64,000 nt of DNA from Pseudomonadota bacterium (GTDB taxonomy: Bacteria; Pseudomonadota; Gammaproteobacteria; Burkholderiales; SG8-39), in assembly GCA_947455195.1 (NCBI GenBank), contig CANGMI010000004.1:248001-312000 (forward strand), in the 5' to 3' direction. The position numbers and the translations under genes were made by a program. Below are positions 51,102 to 60,499 of the stretch, one piece after another. Below the pieces are notes generated by a model. That model saw nothing but the letters and a program-made list of their open reading frames with translations. It was not told where the DNA came from and made no database searches. How positions within the stretch are numbered: the stretch's first letter is position 1; the number at the start of each line of letters is the position of its first letter.

Positions 51102-52750
51102 GATGCGCGCTTCTCCTCTTCGAGTTTCTTCGTGACCCACTCACCGAGGGCCTTCTTCGAGACCTTGCCAAAGGTCGATACCGGAAACTCCCCGATCGTC
51201 TCGAGCCGCTCGGGGAGTTTGAACTTGGCGATTTCCTTGTCCATGAGAAAGCTCACCAGTTCCTTCAGCGTGAGCGTCTGGCCCGCATGCAGGATGACCC
51301 AGGCACACATGCGCTCCCCGAGGTTCTCGTCGGGCATGGGCACGCAGGCGACGTTCTGAACCGCCGGGTGCATCAGGATGAGGTTCTCGACCTCTTCCGC
51401 GCTGATCTTCTCGCCGCCGCGGTTGATGAGGTCCTTCTTGCGACCTTCGACAACATAGTTTCCCGACGGGTGCTGGCGCATCAGATCCCCGGATCGGTAG
51501 AAGCCATCGGGCGTGAACTGGCGTGCGTTGTACTCGGGCACACCGAAGTACCCGCGCAAGGTGTAGGGACCGCGGCAGGTGAGTTCACCCACCTCACCCT
51601 GCGCCACCTCGCGCCCCTCGTCATCGACCAGCCGGATCTCGTCATCGGCACAGATCGGCCGACCGCAGGTCTCGAGACGGACATCTTCGGGATCGGTGTC
51701 ACGCACGAACATGAGCACGCCCTCGGACATGCCGAAATTTTCCTGCACGAAGACACCCGGAATGAGTTCCCGGGTGCGAAGGCGCACCTCGGGCTGCATG
51801 CGCTGTCCGCCGCTCTGGATCACCTTGACCGACGACAGATCGTACTGCCCGATGGCCGGATCATTGATGAGCCTGATGAGGAGCGCCGGCACCACCTTGA
51901 TATGGGTGACACGATGGCGCTCGATCAGCTTGAACATTTCCTCGGGCCGGGTGGTCGGCGAGAGGACCACCTTGGCACCGTTGAACATGAATCCCTGAAT
52001 GCCGGGGCAGGCCAGCGGCAGGTTGTGTGCAATGGGCAATGCGAGCAGCAGCACCGAGTCGCCATTGACGCCGCAGACGGGCGCTGCCGTCTTCGAGTTG
52101 TAGGCGTAGTCGTTGTGCGTTCGTGGAATGAGCTTCGGAATCCCGGTGGTACCGCCGGAGAGCTGGAAGATGCACGGATCGGTCGGATCGATGGTGATGC
52201 CGGCCAGTTCGCTCACCGGGCGGTTTGCCGGACGCGCGATGAGCTCGCGCAGCGAGTGCTCGCCCGGACCGGCCTCGCCCAGCACGATGCGAATGCGCAA
52301 GGTATCCGATTCGGCCACCACCCGCTCGATGACCGGCGCAAAACGGAAATCGCCCTGACTCTCCGGGTAGATGCAGGTCGTCGCCCCCGACAGGCGCACG
52401 AACTGGCTGATTTCGGCGTAGCGGTGGGTGACCAGCGCCGCGATCGGTATCGCACTGATCTTCTGCAGCGCGAAGTAGAGGAGCACGAATTCGGCCACAT
52501 TGGGCAAGGTTGGCACGACTCGATCAAGTGGCCGCAGGCCGATCTCGAGCAGATTGAGCGCGAGGTTGTCGGTGATGCGGTCGATATCGGCATAGGTGTA
52601 GTTGCGCTCGCCTTCGACCAGCGCAACCCGGTCGGCAAAGGTGCGGAACACCTCGGCAAACTCGGCCGCGAGTGACTTGTCCTGCCAGTAGCCGGCCTCG
52701 CGATAGCGCTTCGCGAACTCGGGGGGAAAGGGAACGACGCCTTCGAGCAT
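51098..52750 (-). CDS. Aryl-acid AMP/CoA ligase, probably salicylate-activating (EntE/DhbE-like)
   Basis: A 550-residue adenylate-forming enzyme closest in sequence feel to 2,3-dihydroxybenzoate-AMP ligases (N-terminus with FPPEFAKRYREAGYW). The P-loop SGGTTGIPK is at 198-206. In the DhbE pocket, Asn (AHN, here Asn243) contacts the carboxylate and 2-hydroxyl, and the position five residues later is Ser in dihydroxybenzoate enzymes and Cys in salicylate enzymes; here it is Cys248 (PLACPG). No siderophore genes are near and the partners are catabolic, so salicylate or a relative being activated for degradation is the best reading. Confidence 0.82.
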   Translation of the reverse strand: MLEGVVPFPPEFAKRYREAGYWQDKSLAAEFAEVFRTFADRVALVEGERNYTYADIDRITDNLALNLLEIGLRPLDRVVPTLPNVAEFVLLYFALQKISAIPIAALVTHRYAEISQFVRLSGATTCIYPESQGDFRFAPVIERVVAESDTLRIRIVLGEAGPGEHSLRELIARPANRPVSELAGITIDPTDPCIFQLSGGTTGIPKLIPRTHNDYAYNSKTAAPVCGVNGDSVLLLALPIAHNLPLACPGIQGFMFNGAKVVLSPTTRPEEMFKLIERHRVTHIKVVPALLIRLINDPAIGQYDLSSVKVIQSGGQRMQPEVRLRTRELIPGVFVQENFGMSEGVLMFVRDTDPEDVRLETCGRPICADDEIRLVDDEGREVAQGEVGELTCRGPYTLRGYFGVPEYNARQFTPDGFYRSGDLMRQHPSGNYVVEGRKKDLINRGGEKISAEEVENLILMHPAVQNVACVPMPDENLGERMCAWVILHAGQTLTLKELVSFLMDKEIAKFKLPERLETIGEFPVSTFGKVSKKALGEWVTKKLEEEKRAS

Positions 52751-52770
52751 GATGAGATTCTCCGATGGGC

Positions 52771-53535
52771 TCAGGTCGAGGCGGCAAAGCCACCGTCGAT
52801 GACGATCACTTCGCCCGTGACGAAGCGGTTTCCCTGCACCAGACTCATCATCGTTTCAGCCACGTCATCGGCGGTCACGCAGCGCTTGAGCGGCGTAGCG
52901 CGCGCGCGCTTGCCCATGAGGTCGGCATACTTGTCACCGAGCATGCGCTCCATCCAGTCGCCCTCCATCCAGCCCGGGGCCACTGCATTCACACGGATCT
53001 GCGGGCCGAGGTTCCAGGCGAGGGTCTTGGTGAGGCTCACCACCGCCGCCTTGCTGGCGGCATAAGGCAGCGGTTGCGGTCCGGGACGCAGCCCGACAAT
53101 GCTGGCCGTGTTGACGATGCAGGGCTTGTCGGCCTTGCGCAGGAGGGGCACGGCAGCACGCGTGACCTGGAACATGCCGCGCACATTCACGGCGAAGACA
53201 CGATCCCAATCGCCCAGATCGAGCGACTCGAGATCCTTCGGCTTCCAGGGCGCCGTGATGCCCGCGTTGTTCACCAGAACGTCCAGGCGACCGAAGCGCT
53301 CCTCGAGCGCAGCGATCATCGCGCGTACCCCCGCCTCGTCGCTCACATCACACTTGACGAGCATGGTTGCCGCACCTGCAGCAGCACACGCCTGCTCGGT
53401 CTCCCGGGCAGCGCGCTCGCTCTGGCTGTAATTGATCACGACATCGTAACCGGCACGCGCCAGTGCGATGGCCTCACTGCGGCCGATGCCGCTGGCTGCA
53501 CCCGTGATGAGCGCGACAGGACGTGGGTCGGTCAT
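52771..53535 (-). CDS. Short-chain dehydrogenase/reductase
   Basis: A 254-residue classical SDR. The cofactor motif TGAASGIG is at 11-18, NNAG at 89-92, and the catalytic triad is Ser145, Tyr158 and Lys162 (YAASK). INYSQSERA after strand 2 suggests NADP(H) preference. It is the first gene of the SDR-ligase-amidohydrolase-pcaF operon, 20 bp before the ligase. The substrate is unknown; a 3-hydroxyacyl-CoA or alicyclic alcohol feeding the thiolase is one option. Confidence 0.9.
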   Translation of the reverse strand: MTDPRPVALITGAASGIGRSEAIALARAGYDVVINYSQSERAARETEQACAAAGAATMLVKCDVSDEAGVRAMIAALEERFGRLDVLVNNAGITAPWKPKDLESLDLGDWDRVFAVNVRGMFQVTRAAVPLLRKADKPCIVNTASIVGLRPGPQPLPYAASKAAVVSLTKTLAWNLGPQIRVNAVAPGWMEGDWMERMLGDKYADLMGKRARATPLKRCVTADDVAETMMSLVQGNRFVTGEVIVIDGGFAAST

Positions 53536-53640
53536 GGAAGTCTCCGGTCGTAAGAGTGGGCCCGATTATAGGCGAACCCGAAAAACCGAACAGGTTCGGA
53601 ATACGCGGGCCGGGGACCCATCCCGGCGCGGGCATCGCAC

Positions 53641-54282
53641 CTACCGGGCGCCGGCCTTGCGCAGCAGATCGGCAATCTCGACGAACCCGCCTCGACGCGC
53701 GAGCGCCAGAGCCGTCAGGCCGGCCTCGTTCTTCAGTGCGGGGTCGGCCACCTCCCAGAGAAGCAGGCGTACCGTCTCCAGATGACCCTGACGGGCTGCC
53801 ATCATGAGCGGTGTGGTGCCGTTCGGTGAACGTGCGTCAATGTCGACCTGACGACCGAGCAGATAGCGACAAACCTCCACATGCCCCCCGAAAGCCGCGT
53901 AATGCAGCGGGGTCCAGCCGGTCGACTGCATCGTCGCCCCACCCTCGGCGAGCAGGCGCACGGCAGGCAGGTGCCCCCGCAGCGCAGCCACCATGAGCGC
54001 GGTGTCGCCCGCCTTGTTGCGGTAATCGGCCTTTGCCCGACGTGCGAGAAGGAGTTTCACCGCACCCGGTGCTCCCTCGCGCGAGGCGACGATCAGCAGC
54101 GAATCGCCGCTCGCATCGACCGAGTCGATGTCATAGCCCTGCTCGAGAAGGCGCGCAAGTCCGGCCACATCATCGACCCGGACACGGGCAAAGACATCAT
54201 CCACCGTAGCAAGGGCATGGCTGCCCGCCAGGAGGAAAAGCCCGATGCCAAGCCAGACGCGCCACAGTCGAGCAAGGCGCAT
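53641..54282 (-). CDS. Secreted ankyrin-repeat protein
   Basis: A 213-residue protein with a signal peptide (MRLARLWRVWLGIGLFLLAG, cleavage near ALA) followed by about five ankyrin repeats (from residue 27 on), with consensus segments such as GDTALMVAALRGHLPAV, GWTPLHYAAFGGHVEV and GTTPLMMAARQGHLETV. Ankyrin repeats mediate protein binding; a periplasmic partner is likely. The ATG is one base after the tatD stop, so it ends the mltG-tmk-holB-tatD operon. Confidence 0.87.
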   Translation of the reverse strand: MRLARLWRVWLGIGLFLLAGSHALATVDDVFARVRVDDVAGLARLLEQGYDIDSVDASGDSLLIVASREGAPGAVKLLLARRAKADYRNKAGDTALMVAALRGHLPAVRLLAEGGATMQSTGWTPLHYAAFGGHVEVCRYLLGRQVDIDARSPNGTTPLMMAARQGHLETVRLLLWEVADPALKNEAGLTALALARRGGFVEIADLLRKAGAR

Positions 54283-54283
54283 T

Positions 54284-55087
54284 TCAGTTGACGGCCGCCG
54301 CAGACACCGGGCGCAACGCCGCCCGATCGATCCGAAACAGACGCAGGAAGTTCTCGGTCGTGCGGTGCGCGATGTCAGCCAGGCCGAGGCCGCGCAGTTC
54401 GGCCAGACGCTGGGCCGTGTGACGCACAAACGCCGGTTCGTTGATCTTGCCGCGTAGAGGCACTGGAGCGAGAAACGGGGAATCGGTCTCGACCAGCATC
54501 GCGTCCAGGGGAATGGCCCGCGCCACCTCGCGCAGCGATTCGGCGTTGCGAAACGTGAGTATCCCCGAGAACGAGATCATGAAACCCAGATCGATCGCAG
54601 CCCGCGCCACATCGAGGGTCTCGGTAAAGCAATGCATGACGCCGCCAACCCGGTCGGCGCCCTCTTCGCGCAGGATCCGCAAGGTGTCCTCGGCCGCGGA
54701 ACGCGTGTGGACGATGAGGGGCTTTCCGACCTCGCGCGCCGCCCGGATGTGACGTCTGAACCGTTCGCGCTGCCACTCGACACCCGAGCCGAGCCGAAAA
54801 TAATCGAGCCCGGTCTCACCCACTGCCACGACCCGCGCGCCACTGGCCAGACGCGCGAGGTGCTCCACATCGGGCTCCTCCACGTCAGCGTAATCGGGGT
54901 GAACGCCGGCCGAGGCGAAAAGATGGGGATGCGCCAGCGCCAGTGCCTCGACCTCGGGAAAGGTTTCAAGCGTCACCGACACGCAGAGCGCCCCGGCGAC
55001 ACCGGCCGAATCCATCGCGGCAAGAATCTCGGGAACGCGCGCAGCAAGGTCCTCGAAATTCAGGTGGCAGTGCGAATCAACCAGCAT
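54284..55087 (-). CDS. TatD-family metal-dependent DNase
   Basis: A 267-residue TatD/YcfH-type hydrolase with a complete metal site: His6 and His8 (DSHCH), Glu91 (GETGLDY), His127 (LIVHTRS), His152 (VMHCFT) and Asp202 (ETDSPFL). Relatives are 3-prime exonucleases. The usual neighbour order tmk-holB-pilZ-tatD is seen here without pilZ: only 30 bp separate it from holB. Confidence 0.92.
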   Translation of the reverse strand: MLVDSHCHLNFEDLAARVPEILAAMDSAGVAGALCVSVTLETFPEVEALALAHPHLFASAGVHPDYADVEEPDVEHLARLASGARVVAVGETGLDYFRLGSGVEWQRERFRRHIRAAREVGKPLIVHTRSAAEDTLRILREEGADRVGGVMHCFTETLDVARAAIDLGFMISFSGILTFRNAESLREVARAIPLDAMLVETDSPFLAPVPLRGKINEPAFVRHTAQRLAELRGLGLADIAHRTTENFLRLFRIDRAALRPVSAAAVN

Positions 55088-55117
55088 GGGCGCGACCGGT
55101 AGCGTGCGGGGACCGCA

Positions 55118-56206
55118 TTATGACAGCGCTTGCGTTGACGCCCGCAGTTGCAGCAAAAGGTCTTCGATCACCAACCGTGGATTGAGCGGATGCTCGGCGA
55201 GCGCGCGCGCCGAGGTCAGGGCACGCTCGAGGGCCAGGGTCCGATCGAGGTCAATCCCGCGGGCCACCCGCCCGACCAGCGCCGAATGCGTCGGGTAGTA
55301 GCGCGGCTCGAGCCCGGCTCGCACAGCGAGTAGATCGAACACCCACTTCTGCAGCAGGTCGATCACGAGCGGCATCGGCTGCGCGGCAAGACGCGCCGAG
55401 GCCTGCACCACGTCGAGTTGCGAATCGGCCGCCGTGCGGGCAATCTCGCCCGCCAGCGAACGCAGGGCATCGGCCTCGAGCGCCCGCAAGGGAGCCCCTC
55501 CCACAAGATCGAGCCGCTCGGGCGCATCGGCCACACCCTGGCTTGCCAGCCAATCCAGCGCCGCCGCTCGCTCAGGCACCGGGCAGGCAATCCGCTGACA
55601 GCGACTGAGCACGGTGGGCAGCAGAAGCGATGGGCGGTGGCTCACCAGCAGGAGCAGGCTGCGGGGCGGCGGCTCCTCGAGAGTCTTGAGCAGCGCATTG
55701 GCCGTCGCCGTGGTCATCGCTTCGGCCGGCACGATGACGGCAATTTTCCAGCCACCCTGGTGGGCCCCCACCGACATCCAGGCTTGCAGACTGCGGATCT
55801 GTTCGATGCGGATGTCACGGCTGGGCTTGCGCGATCGGGCACTCGGGCGCTCACCCTCATCGGCCGCCGCCGGGTCATCGGCCTCGGGTACCACCCAGCG
55901 CAAATCCGGATGAGACTGTGCTGCGATCAAGCCACAGGCACGGCACCGACCGCAGGGCAAGCCTCGGGCATCAGGCTCCCTGCATAACAAACCGCTTGAA
56001 AATACAGATGCAAGTATCTGTTTTCCAATGAATTGAGGACCATGAACGAGCAAAGCGTGAGGTAACGACGTCCGCCGATCGGCAAGTCGCCCCCACAGGG
56101 CCTGTTGCCATGGCAACAGGCTCGGCGTCGACGCTTCACGCCCGACCGCCATTGCATCGGTCGTCTCGACACGCTCATCGATCGGCGAAGACGTTTTCCG
56201 GATCAT
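55118..56206 (-). CDS. holB: DNA polymerase III subunit delta-prime
   Basis: A 362-residue clamp-loader subunit. The degenerate P-loop HGPQFIGK (55-62) fits delta-prime, which does not hydrolyse ATP. Four zinc cysteines are at 75, 85, 88 and 91. [11 protein letters not shown] and LPTVLSRCQ are clamp-loader signatures. The start overlaps the tmk stop (ATGA). The N-terminus before [11 protein letters not shown] is about 25 residues longer than usual, so a later start is conceivable, but none is as well placed. Confidence 0.92.
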   Translation of the reverse strand: MIRKTSSPIDERVETTDAMAVGREASTPSLLPWQQALWGRLADRRTSLPHALLVHGPQFIGKQILASVFSSGLLCREPDARGLPCGRCRACGLIAAQSHPDLRWVVPEADDPAAADEGERPSARSRKPSRDIRIEQIRSLQAWMSVGAHQGGWKIAVIVPAEAMTTATANALLKTLEEPPPRSLLLLVSHRPSLLLPTVLSRCQRIACPVPERAAALDWLASQGVADAPERLDLVGGAPLRALEADALRSLAGEIARTAADSQLDVVQASARLAAQPMPLVIDLLQKWVFDLLAVRAGLEPRYYPTHSALVGRVARGIDLDRTLALERALTSARALAEHPLNPRLVIEDLLLQLRASTQALS

Positions 56207-56826
56207 AGTGTTGCAATGGCCTTCAGAACCTCGACCCCCACTTCAGTCGGGGTGCGCGCGGCATCGATGATGCGAATGCGTGCCGGGTCAGCAAGCGCTC
56301 GACTGCGATACCCCGCACGCACACGCTCGAAGAACTCGCGGTCTTCCTGTTCGAAACGATCGAGTTCGAGCGAAGCCTGCTTGCGACGCGCCAGGCTCAC
56401 TTCGACCGGCAGATCGAAGAGCACGGTCAGATCAGGCTGCAGGTCAGCGTGCACCCAGCGCTCGAGCGCGGCAACGGCGTCCACGCCCAGACCACGCGCG
56501 CTACCCTGGTAGGCATAGGTCGAATCGGTGAATCGGTCGCAGAGCACCCAGGTACCCGCATCAAGCGCCGGGCGGATCACGCACTCGAGATGCTCGGCTC
56601 GTGCTGCAAAGATGAGCAGGGTTTCGGTGGCAAGCCCCATCGCGCGGTGCAACAGCAGCTCGCGAAGGCTCTCCCCGAGCGCCGTGCCGCCTGGCTCCCG
56701 TGTGAGCCTCACCGGGATGCCTCGCTCCTCCAGCGCCTGCCGGATGGTACCGATGTGGCTGCTCTTGCCGGCACCATCCACACCCTCCAGGGTGATGAAG
56801 CGCCCGCGACCGGTATGTGCACGCAT
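56203..56826 (-). CDS. tmk: Thymidylate kinase
   Basis: A 207-residue dTMP kinase: P-loop GVDGAGKS (15-22), TREPGGT (the dTMP-binding loop) and the [16 protein letters not shown] segment. It phosphorylates dTMP to dTDP for DNA synthesis. It lies between mltG (56-bp gap) and holB (overlapping), the standard arrangement. Confidence 0.95.
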   Translation of the reverse strand: MRAHTGRGRFITLEGVDGAGKSSHIGTIRQALEERGIPVRLTREPGGTALGESLRELLLHRAMGLATETLLIFAARAEHLECVIRPALDAGTWVLCDRFTDSTYAYQGSARGLGVDAVAALERWVHADLQPDLTVLFDLPVEVSLARRKQASLELDRFEQEDREFFERVRAGYRSRALADPARIRIIDAARTPTEVGVEVLKAIATL

Positions 56827-56882
56827 GAAGAACTCGACAGGTATCTCGACCGCGCGGGCGAGGTGAAGGTTGGCAGGCGGAG

Positions 56883-57908
56883 TCAGCGACCCAGAACGTA
56901 ACGTGCCACCGCCCGATTATGCGCCTCGAGGGTATCGGAGAATTCACTCGACCCGTCACCACGCGCCACGAAGTAGAGCGCCTGCGATTCAGCCGGGCGG
57001 GCAGCCGCCGTGATCGCAGCGGCACCCGGCATGCAGATCGGCGTTGGCGGGAGCCCGGCACGTCGATAGGTGTTGAACACCCCGTCTGCCTCCAGATCGC
57101 GCCGATGCAGGCGCCCATCGAAACGCTCGCCCAGGCCATAGATGACCGAGGGGTCGGTCTGCAGTCGCATGCCACGGCGCAGCCGATTGACGAAGACTGC
57201 TGCCACTTGCCCCCGATCGGCAGGCAGGCCAGTCTCCTTCTCGATGAGAGAGGCAAGCACCAGCAGGTCATCACGCGATGCGAGCGGCAGATCGGGGGCC
57301 CGCGCGGACCACGCGGCGTCCAGACGCTGCTGCATGGCACGGCGCGCGAGACCGAGTACCCGCAGATCCTCACTCCCCTTGGGAACGATGTAGGTGTCGG
57401 GCATGAACTGCCCCTCGGGCGCGAGCCCGGGAGCGCCGAGCGCGGCCATCAACTGCGCATCATCGAGGCCTGGCAGACGGAGGCGAAGCCCGGCCGTTCC
57501 AGCCAGCGCGGCGCGAAACTGCCGCCAGGTCATTCCCTCGATCAGCCGAACCTCGACCAGAAGGACATCGCCACGCTCGAGCTTTCGCATCAGATCGCGC
57601 AGCACGAGTCGCTCGTCGATGCGGTAGATGCCGGGCTTGAACGAGCGCTCCTGGGCGCCCAGGCGGGCAGCCGCCCTGAAGGCCCAGGCCGGTACACGGA
57701 CTCCCCCGGCATTCATGGCGCGGGCGATCTCGGCCGTACCCTGCCCGGGCAGAACCTCGACTTCAATCACCTGCCCCGCACTTGCCAACGACCAGCCGGC
57801 CCAGGTGGCCCAGCCAAGCAACACCCCGACCCCGAGCGCGACGAGACAGGCACACAGTCCCGCGAGGAGCCACGAACGCAGGGGGCGACGGAGGGTTGAA
57901 ACAGGCAT
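56883..57908 (-). CDS. mltG: Endolytic murein transglycosylase MltG
   Basis: A 341-residue inner-membrane lytic transglycosylase that sets glycan strand length. It has one N-terminal membrane helix (about 12-35), a LysM-like region and the YceG catalytic domain, with catalytic Glu223 in ASLIEKET. The ATG at 57908 is favoured by the TM position; a much longer open frame upstream is antisense to ygfZ and rejected. The ATG lies only 7 bases from a TATTAT element, so the message may be leaderless. Confidence 0.92.
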   Translation of the reverse strand: MPVSTLRRPLRSWLLAGLCACLVALGVGVLLGWATWAGWSLASAGQVIEVEVLPGQGTAEIARAMNAGGVRVPAWAFRAAARLGAQERSFKPGIYRIDERLVLRDLMRKLERGDVLLVEVRLIEGMTWRQFRAALAGTAGLRLRLPGLDDAQLMAALGAPGLAPEGQFMPDTYIVPKGSEDLRVLGLARRAMQQRLDAAWSARAPDLPLASRDDLLVLASLIEKETGLPADRGQVAAVFVNRLRRGMRLQTDPSVIYGLGERFDGRLHRRDLEADGVFNTYRRAGLPPTPICMPGAAAITAAARPAESQALYFVARGDGSSEFSDTLEAHNRAVARYVLGR

Positions 57909-57913
57909 CGCCC

Positions 57914-57919
57914 TATAAT
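57914..57919 (+). promoter_or_regulatory. TATAAT -10 element in the mltG/ygfZ gap
   Basis: A perfect TATAAT in a 48-bp gap, placed to start ygfZ transcription near 57926. The -35 at 17-bp spacing is poor. Read on the other strand the same bases give TATTAT for mltG. Confidence 0.4.
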
Positions 57920-57956
57920 ACCGGCACACTTCCCAACCGCGATCGAAAAGCCTGCC

Positions 57957-58853
57957 ATGCGCCTTGCCGAACTGAATGCTCTGGGCGTCCTCACCGTGAG
58001 CGGCGCCGATGCCCAGGCCTTTCTCCACGGGCAACTCACCGCGGATATCCGTGCGCTTGCGCCGAATACGGCGACAACCGCTGCCTGGTGCAACGCCAAA
58101 GGACGGGTGCTCGCGTCCCTGATCGTACTGCACCTTGAGGAGGAGTACCGACTCATACTCGATCGGGCCATGGCCTCGAGCATCGCCCGTCGCCTCGCGA
58201 TGTATGTGCTGCGCTCCCGGGTGCAGATCAGCGATGTGTCCGATCGGCTTCCCGTGCTCGGCCTCGATGGCGACGATGCACCGCCGGCGCCCCCCATCGC
58301 ATGGACCATCGTCCGGACGGCCAGCCTCGACTGGCTGTGTCTCGCGTCGGACCACTGGCTCGGTGTGGGCAGCCTCGAGGCGGCCGGGAAAGCCGAGGGG
58401 TCGGCGATGGACTGGCGGGCCGCCGAGATCGCCCTCGGGCGCGCGTGGATCGGGCCTTCGACGCAGGAAGCCTTCACGCCGCAGATGATCAACCTCGACC
58501 TGAACGGCGGGGTGAGTTTCACCAAGGGCTGTTACCCGGGCCAGGAGATCGTCGCCCGCACGCACTACCTGGGCAAGGTCAAGCGCCGCATGCGACGGGC
58601 GCGACTGCCCTCGACAGAGAGCCGCGGCAGCCCGGGCGCGATGCCATTCGAGCCGCAGATCGGAATGGCAGTCTGCGGTCTGGTCCCCGACACCCCCGCC
58701 CTCGGGCAGGTGGTTGACCTTGCCCGCTGTGCCGATGGCAGTCATGAACTGCTGTACGTGGCTACACTCGATGGCTCGACCGACGAACTCCACCTGGGCT
58801 CTGCCGATGGCCCGCGTCTGGAGCCCCTCGACTTGCCCTATTCGATCGACTGA
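57957..58853 (+). CDS. ygfZ: Folate-binding Fe-S repair/assembly protein YgfZ
   Basis: A 298-residue YgfZ/GcvT-like protein. The signature KGCYPGQE (190-197) with the conserved Cys192 is intact. In E. coli YgfZ supports maturation or repair of Fe-S enzymes through tetrahydrofolate; this genome region encodes several (SdhB, AcnA, fumarase). It diverges from mltG and is followed by DUF4936 after 15 bp. Confidence 0.92.
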   Translation: MRLAELNALGVLTVSGADAQAFLHGQLTADIRALAPNTATTAAWCNAKGRVLASLIVLHLEEEYRLILDRAMASSIARRLAMYVLRSRVQISDVSDRLPVLGLDGDDAPPAPPIAWTIVRTASLDWLCLASDHWLGVGSLEAAGKAEGSAMDWRAAEIALGRAWIGPSTQEAFTPQMINLDLNGGVSFTKGCYPGQEIVARTHYLGKVKRRMRRARLPSTESRGSPGAMPFEPQIGMAVCGLVPDTPALGQVVDLARCADGSHELLYVATLDGSTDELHLGSADGPRLEPLDLPYSID

Positions 58854-58868
58854 GGTCAGCGATACGTC

Positions 58869-59183
58869 ATGGACACGATCTACGTCTACTACAAGGTGAG
58901 CGCCCCGCAGGGTGAAGCCGTTCTGGCGGCGGCCCATGCGCTGCTGGCGGCGGTGCGCGAGGCGACCGGCGTGTCGGGGCGACTGCTTCGGCGCCGCGAG
59001 CAACCGGGCACCTGGATGGAAGTGTACGAAGGCATTGCTGATTCGACCGCCTTCGACCGTCTGCTGGCTGAAAAAGTCGCGGCCGTCGGATTTCTCGATC
59101 ATCTGGGCGGCGGCGGGCGGCATACCGAACGGTTCACGCCCCTCGAGTCTGGCGATCTCACCCTGCTGCCACCCATCGGCTGA
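58869..59183 (+). CDS. DUF4936-family protein
   Basis: A 104-residue protein with a ferredoxin-like fold pattern: a first strand TIYVYYKV, a conserved WMEVYEG (49-55 region) and a Pro-rich end. The family is confined largely to betaproteobacteria and is usually found, as here, just before an NRDE gene. Its function is unknown. Confidence 0.75.
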   Translation: MDTIYVYYKVSAPQGEAVLAAAHALLAAVREATGVSGRLLRRREQPGTWMEVYEGIADSTAFDRLLAEKVAAVGFLDHLGGGGRHTERFTPLESGDLTLLPPIG

Positions 59184-59190
59184 TGAAGCG

Positions 59191-60015
59191 GTGTGCCTGA
59201 TTCTTCTGGACTATCGGGCCGGGCAGGAGGGATACCTGCATCTGGCCGCCAACCGCGATGAATGGTTCAGGCGCCCCACCGATCGGGCCCGATTCTGGGT
59301 CGACGCACCGCAGATTCTCGCCGGCCGAGACCGCAACCACGGCGGTACCTGGCTTGGCGTATCTCGCAGCGGCCGGTTTGCCGCCATCACCAATTATCGG
59401 GAACCCGACAAGCACGACCCGGGGGCGCCCTCACGCGGCTCTCTCGTGGGTGACTTCCTGAGTGGCACGATGTCGGCGCAGGGGTACGCCACGGCGCTGG
59501 CCGAGGAGACTCGGCAGCGCGATCGGCACAATGGCTACAACCTGCTCGTTCACGATGAGCGATCGCTCTGGTACGTTTCCAACCGAGGTGGCGGTGCGAT
59601 GCCCGTCCCCAGCGGCGTGCATGGCCTGTCAAATCACCTGCTCGACACGCCCTGGCCCAAGGTCGTGCGCGGTCGCCATCACCTCGCGACCCTGCTCGAC
59701 AAGACCCGCAACATGCGGCAGAGGAATGACCCGGTTCAGCGTGACGCCTTCTTCGCCCTGCTGTCCGACCGAACCCCGGCAGCCGATGCCGATCTGCCGG
59801 CGACGGGTTTGCCCCTAGCCCGCGAGCGCAGCCTCTCGGCCAGTCACATCGTGATGGGAGAACCCGGGCAACCCGACACGCTCTACGGCACTCGATCGGC
59901 CACGGTTCTGTCGATCGAACAAGACCACATCGACTTCAGCGAGCGTACCTTCGACGCGTCGGCACGCATTCAGGCCAGCATGCGCGAGGTATTCCATCGA
60001 TCCGTCGGACCGTGA
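59191..60015 (+). CDS. NRDE-family (TANGO2-like) protein
   Basis: A 274-residue NRDE protein. The named motif is present (ANRDEWF) and the N-terminal sequence is VCLILLDYR, with Cys2 as in Ntn-type relatives. The start is GTG at 59191: no ATG gives the CLIL N-terminus. NHGGTWLGVSRSGRFAAITNYR and GLSNHLLDTPWPKV are the family signatures. The eukaryotic relative TANGO2 is linked to haem or lipid handling; the bacterial role is open. Confidence 0.87.
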   Translation: MCLILLDYRAGQEGYLHLAANRDEWFRRPTDRARFWVDAPQILAGRDRNHGGTWLGVSRSGRFAAITNYREPDKHDPGAPSRGSLVGDFLSGTMSAQGYATALAEETRQRDRHNGYNLLVHDERSLWYVSNRGGGAMPVPSGVHGLSNHLLDTPWPKVVRGRHHLATLLDKTRNMRQRNDPVQRDAFFALLSDRTPAADADLPATGLPLARERSLSASHIVMGEPGQPDTLYGTRSATVLSIEQDHIDFSERTFDASARIQASMREVFHRSVGP

Positions 60016-60023
60016 TGCGCCGT

Positions 60024-60452
60024 TCAGCCGCCCGGTTGCGGCCAACGCATCCGTCGATGGGGAATCCCAACCTCGAGAAAAACAGGCGAATCGACCACGA
60101 AACCATTGGCCCGGTAAAACGGGAGGGCCTGCACCTGGGCATTGAGCACGATGTCCGGATCGCCGCGCTCGCGTGCAACCCGGACCAGACGCTGCAGCAA
60201 GGCGCGTCCCACACCCTGCCGGCGCTCGACGGCCAGCACGGCCATGCGCCCGATATGCCCATCGGGCAGAAGGCGCGCCGTGCCCACGATGTCGTCATCC
60301 CGCCGCGCAATGGCGTGCAGGCTGGGCGGATCCCACTCGTCGACTTCGAGATCGGCAGGCACGCCCTGCTCGACCACGAAAACGGCCATGCGAACGGGCA
60401 TCGCCAGCGACCGGGCCTCGGTCCAATCCAGCACCTCGATCTCGAACGACAT
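60024..60452 (-). CDS. GNAT-family N-acetyltransferase (ElaA-like)
   Basis: A 142-residue acetyltransferase. VFVVEQGVPADLEVDEWD (24-41 region) and the acetyl-CoA loop RRQGVGRALL are typical. The start at 60452 has AGGG about seven bases upstream; longer starts at 60476 and 60509 are in frame but would intrude on the mtnA leader. The acceptor is unknown. It is divergent from mtnA by 47 bp. Confidence 0.87.
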   Translation of the reverse strand: MSFEIEVLDWTEARSLAMPVRMAVFVVEQGVPADLEVDEWDPPSLHAIARRDDDIVGTARLLPDGHIGRMAVLAVERRQGVGRALLQRLVRVARERGDPDIVLNAQVQALPFYRANGFVVDSPVFLEVGIPHRRMRWPQPGG

Positions 60453-60499
60453 CGCTCCACCCTGTCCCGCTTTCATGCTGTTGACCCCGGAGTCCTGCC

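Noticed and set aside
51098-52750. Siderophore biosynthesis function for the EntE-like ligase
   Set aside because: No isochorismate, NRPS or transport genes are near, and the pocket Cys248 and catabolic neighbours argue for aryl-acid degradation.
56883-59123. Extension of mltG to a 746-codon protein
   Set aside because: The extra N-terminal part overlaps ygfZ in antisense and lacks any domain; the membrane helix marks the true start near 57908.
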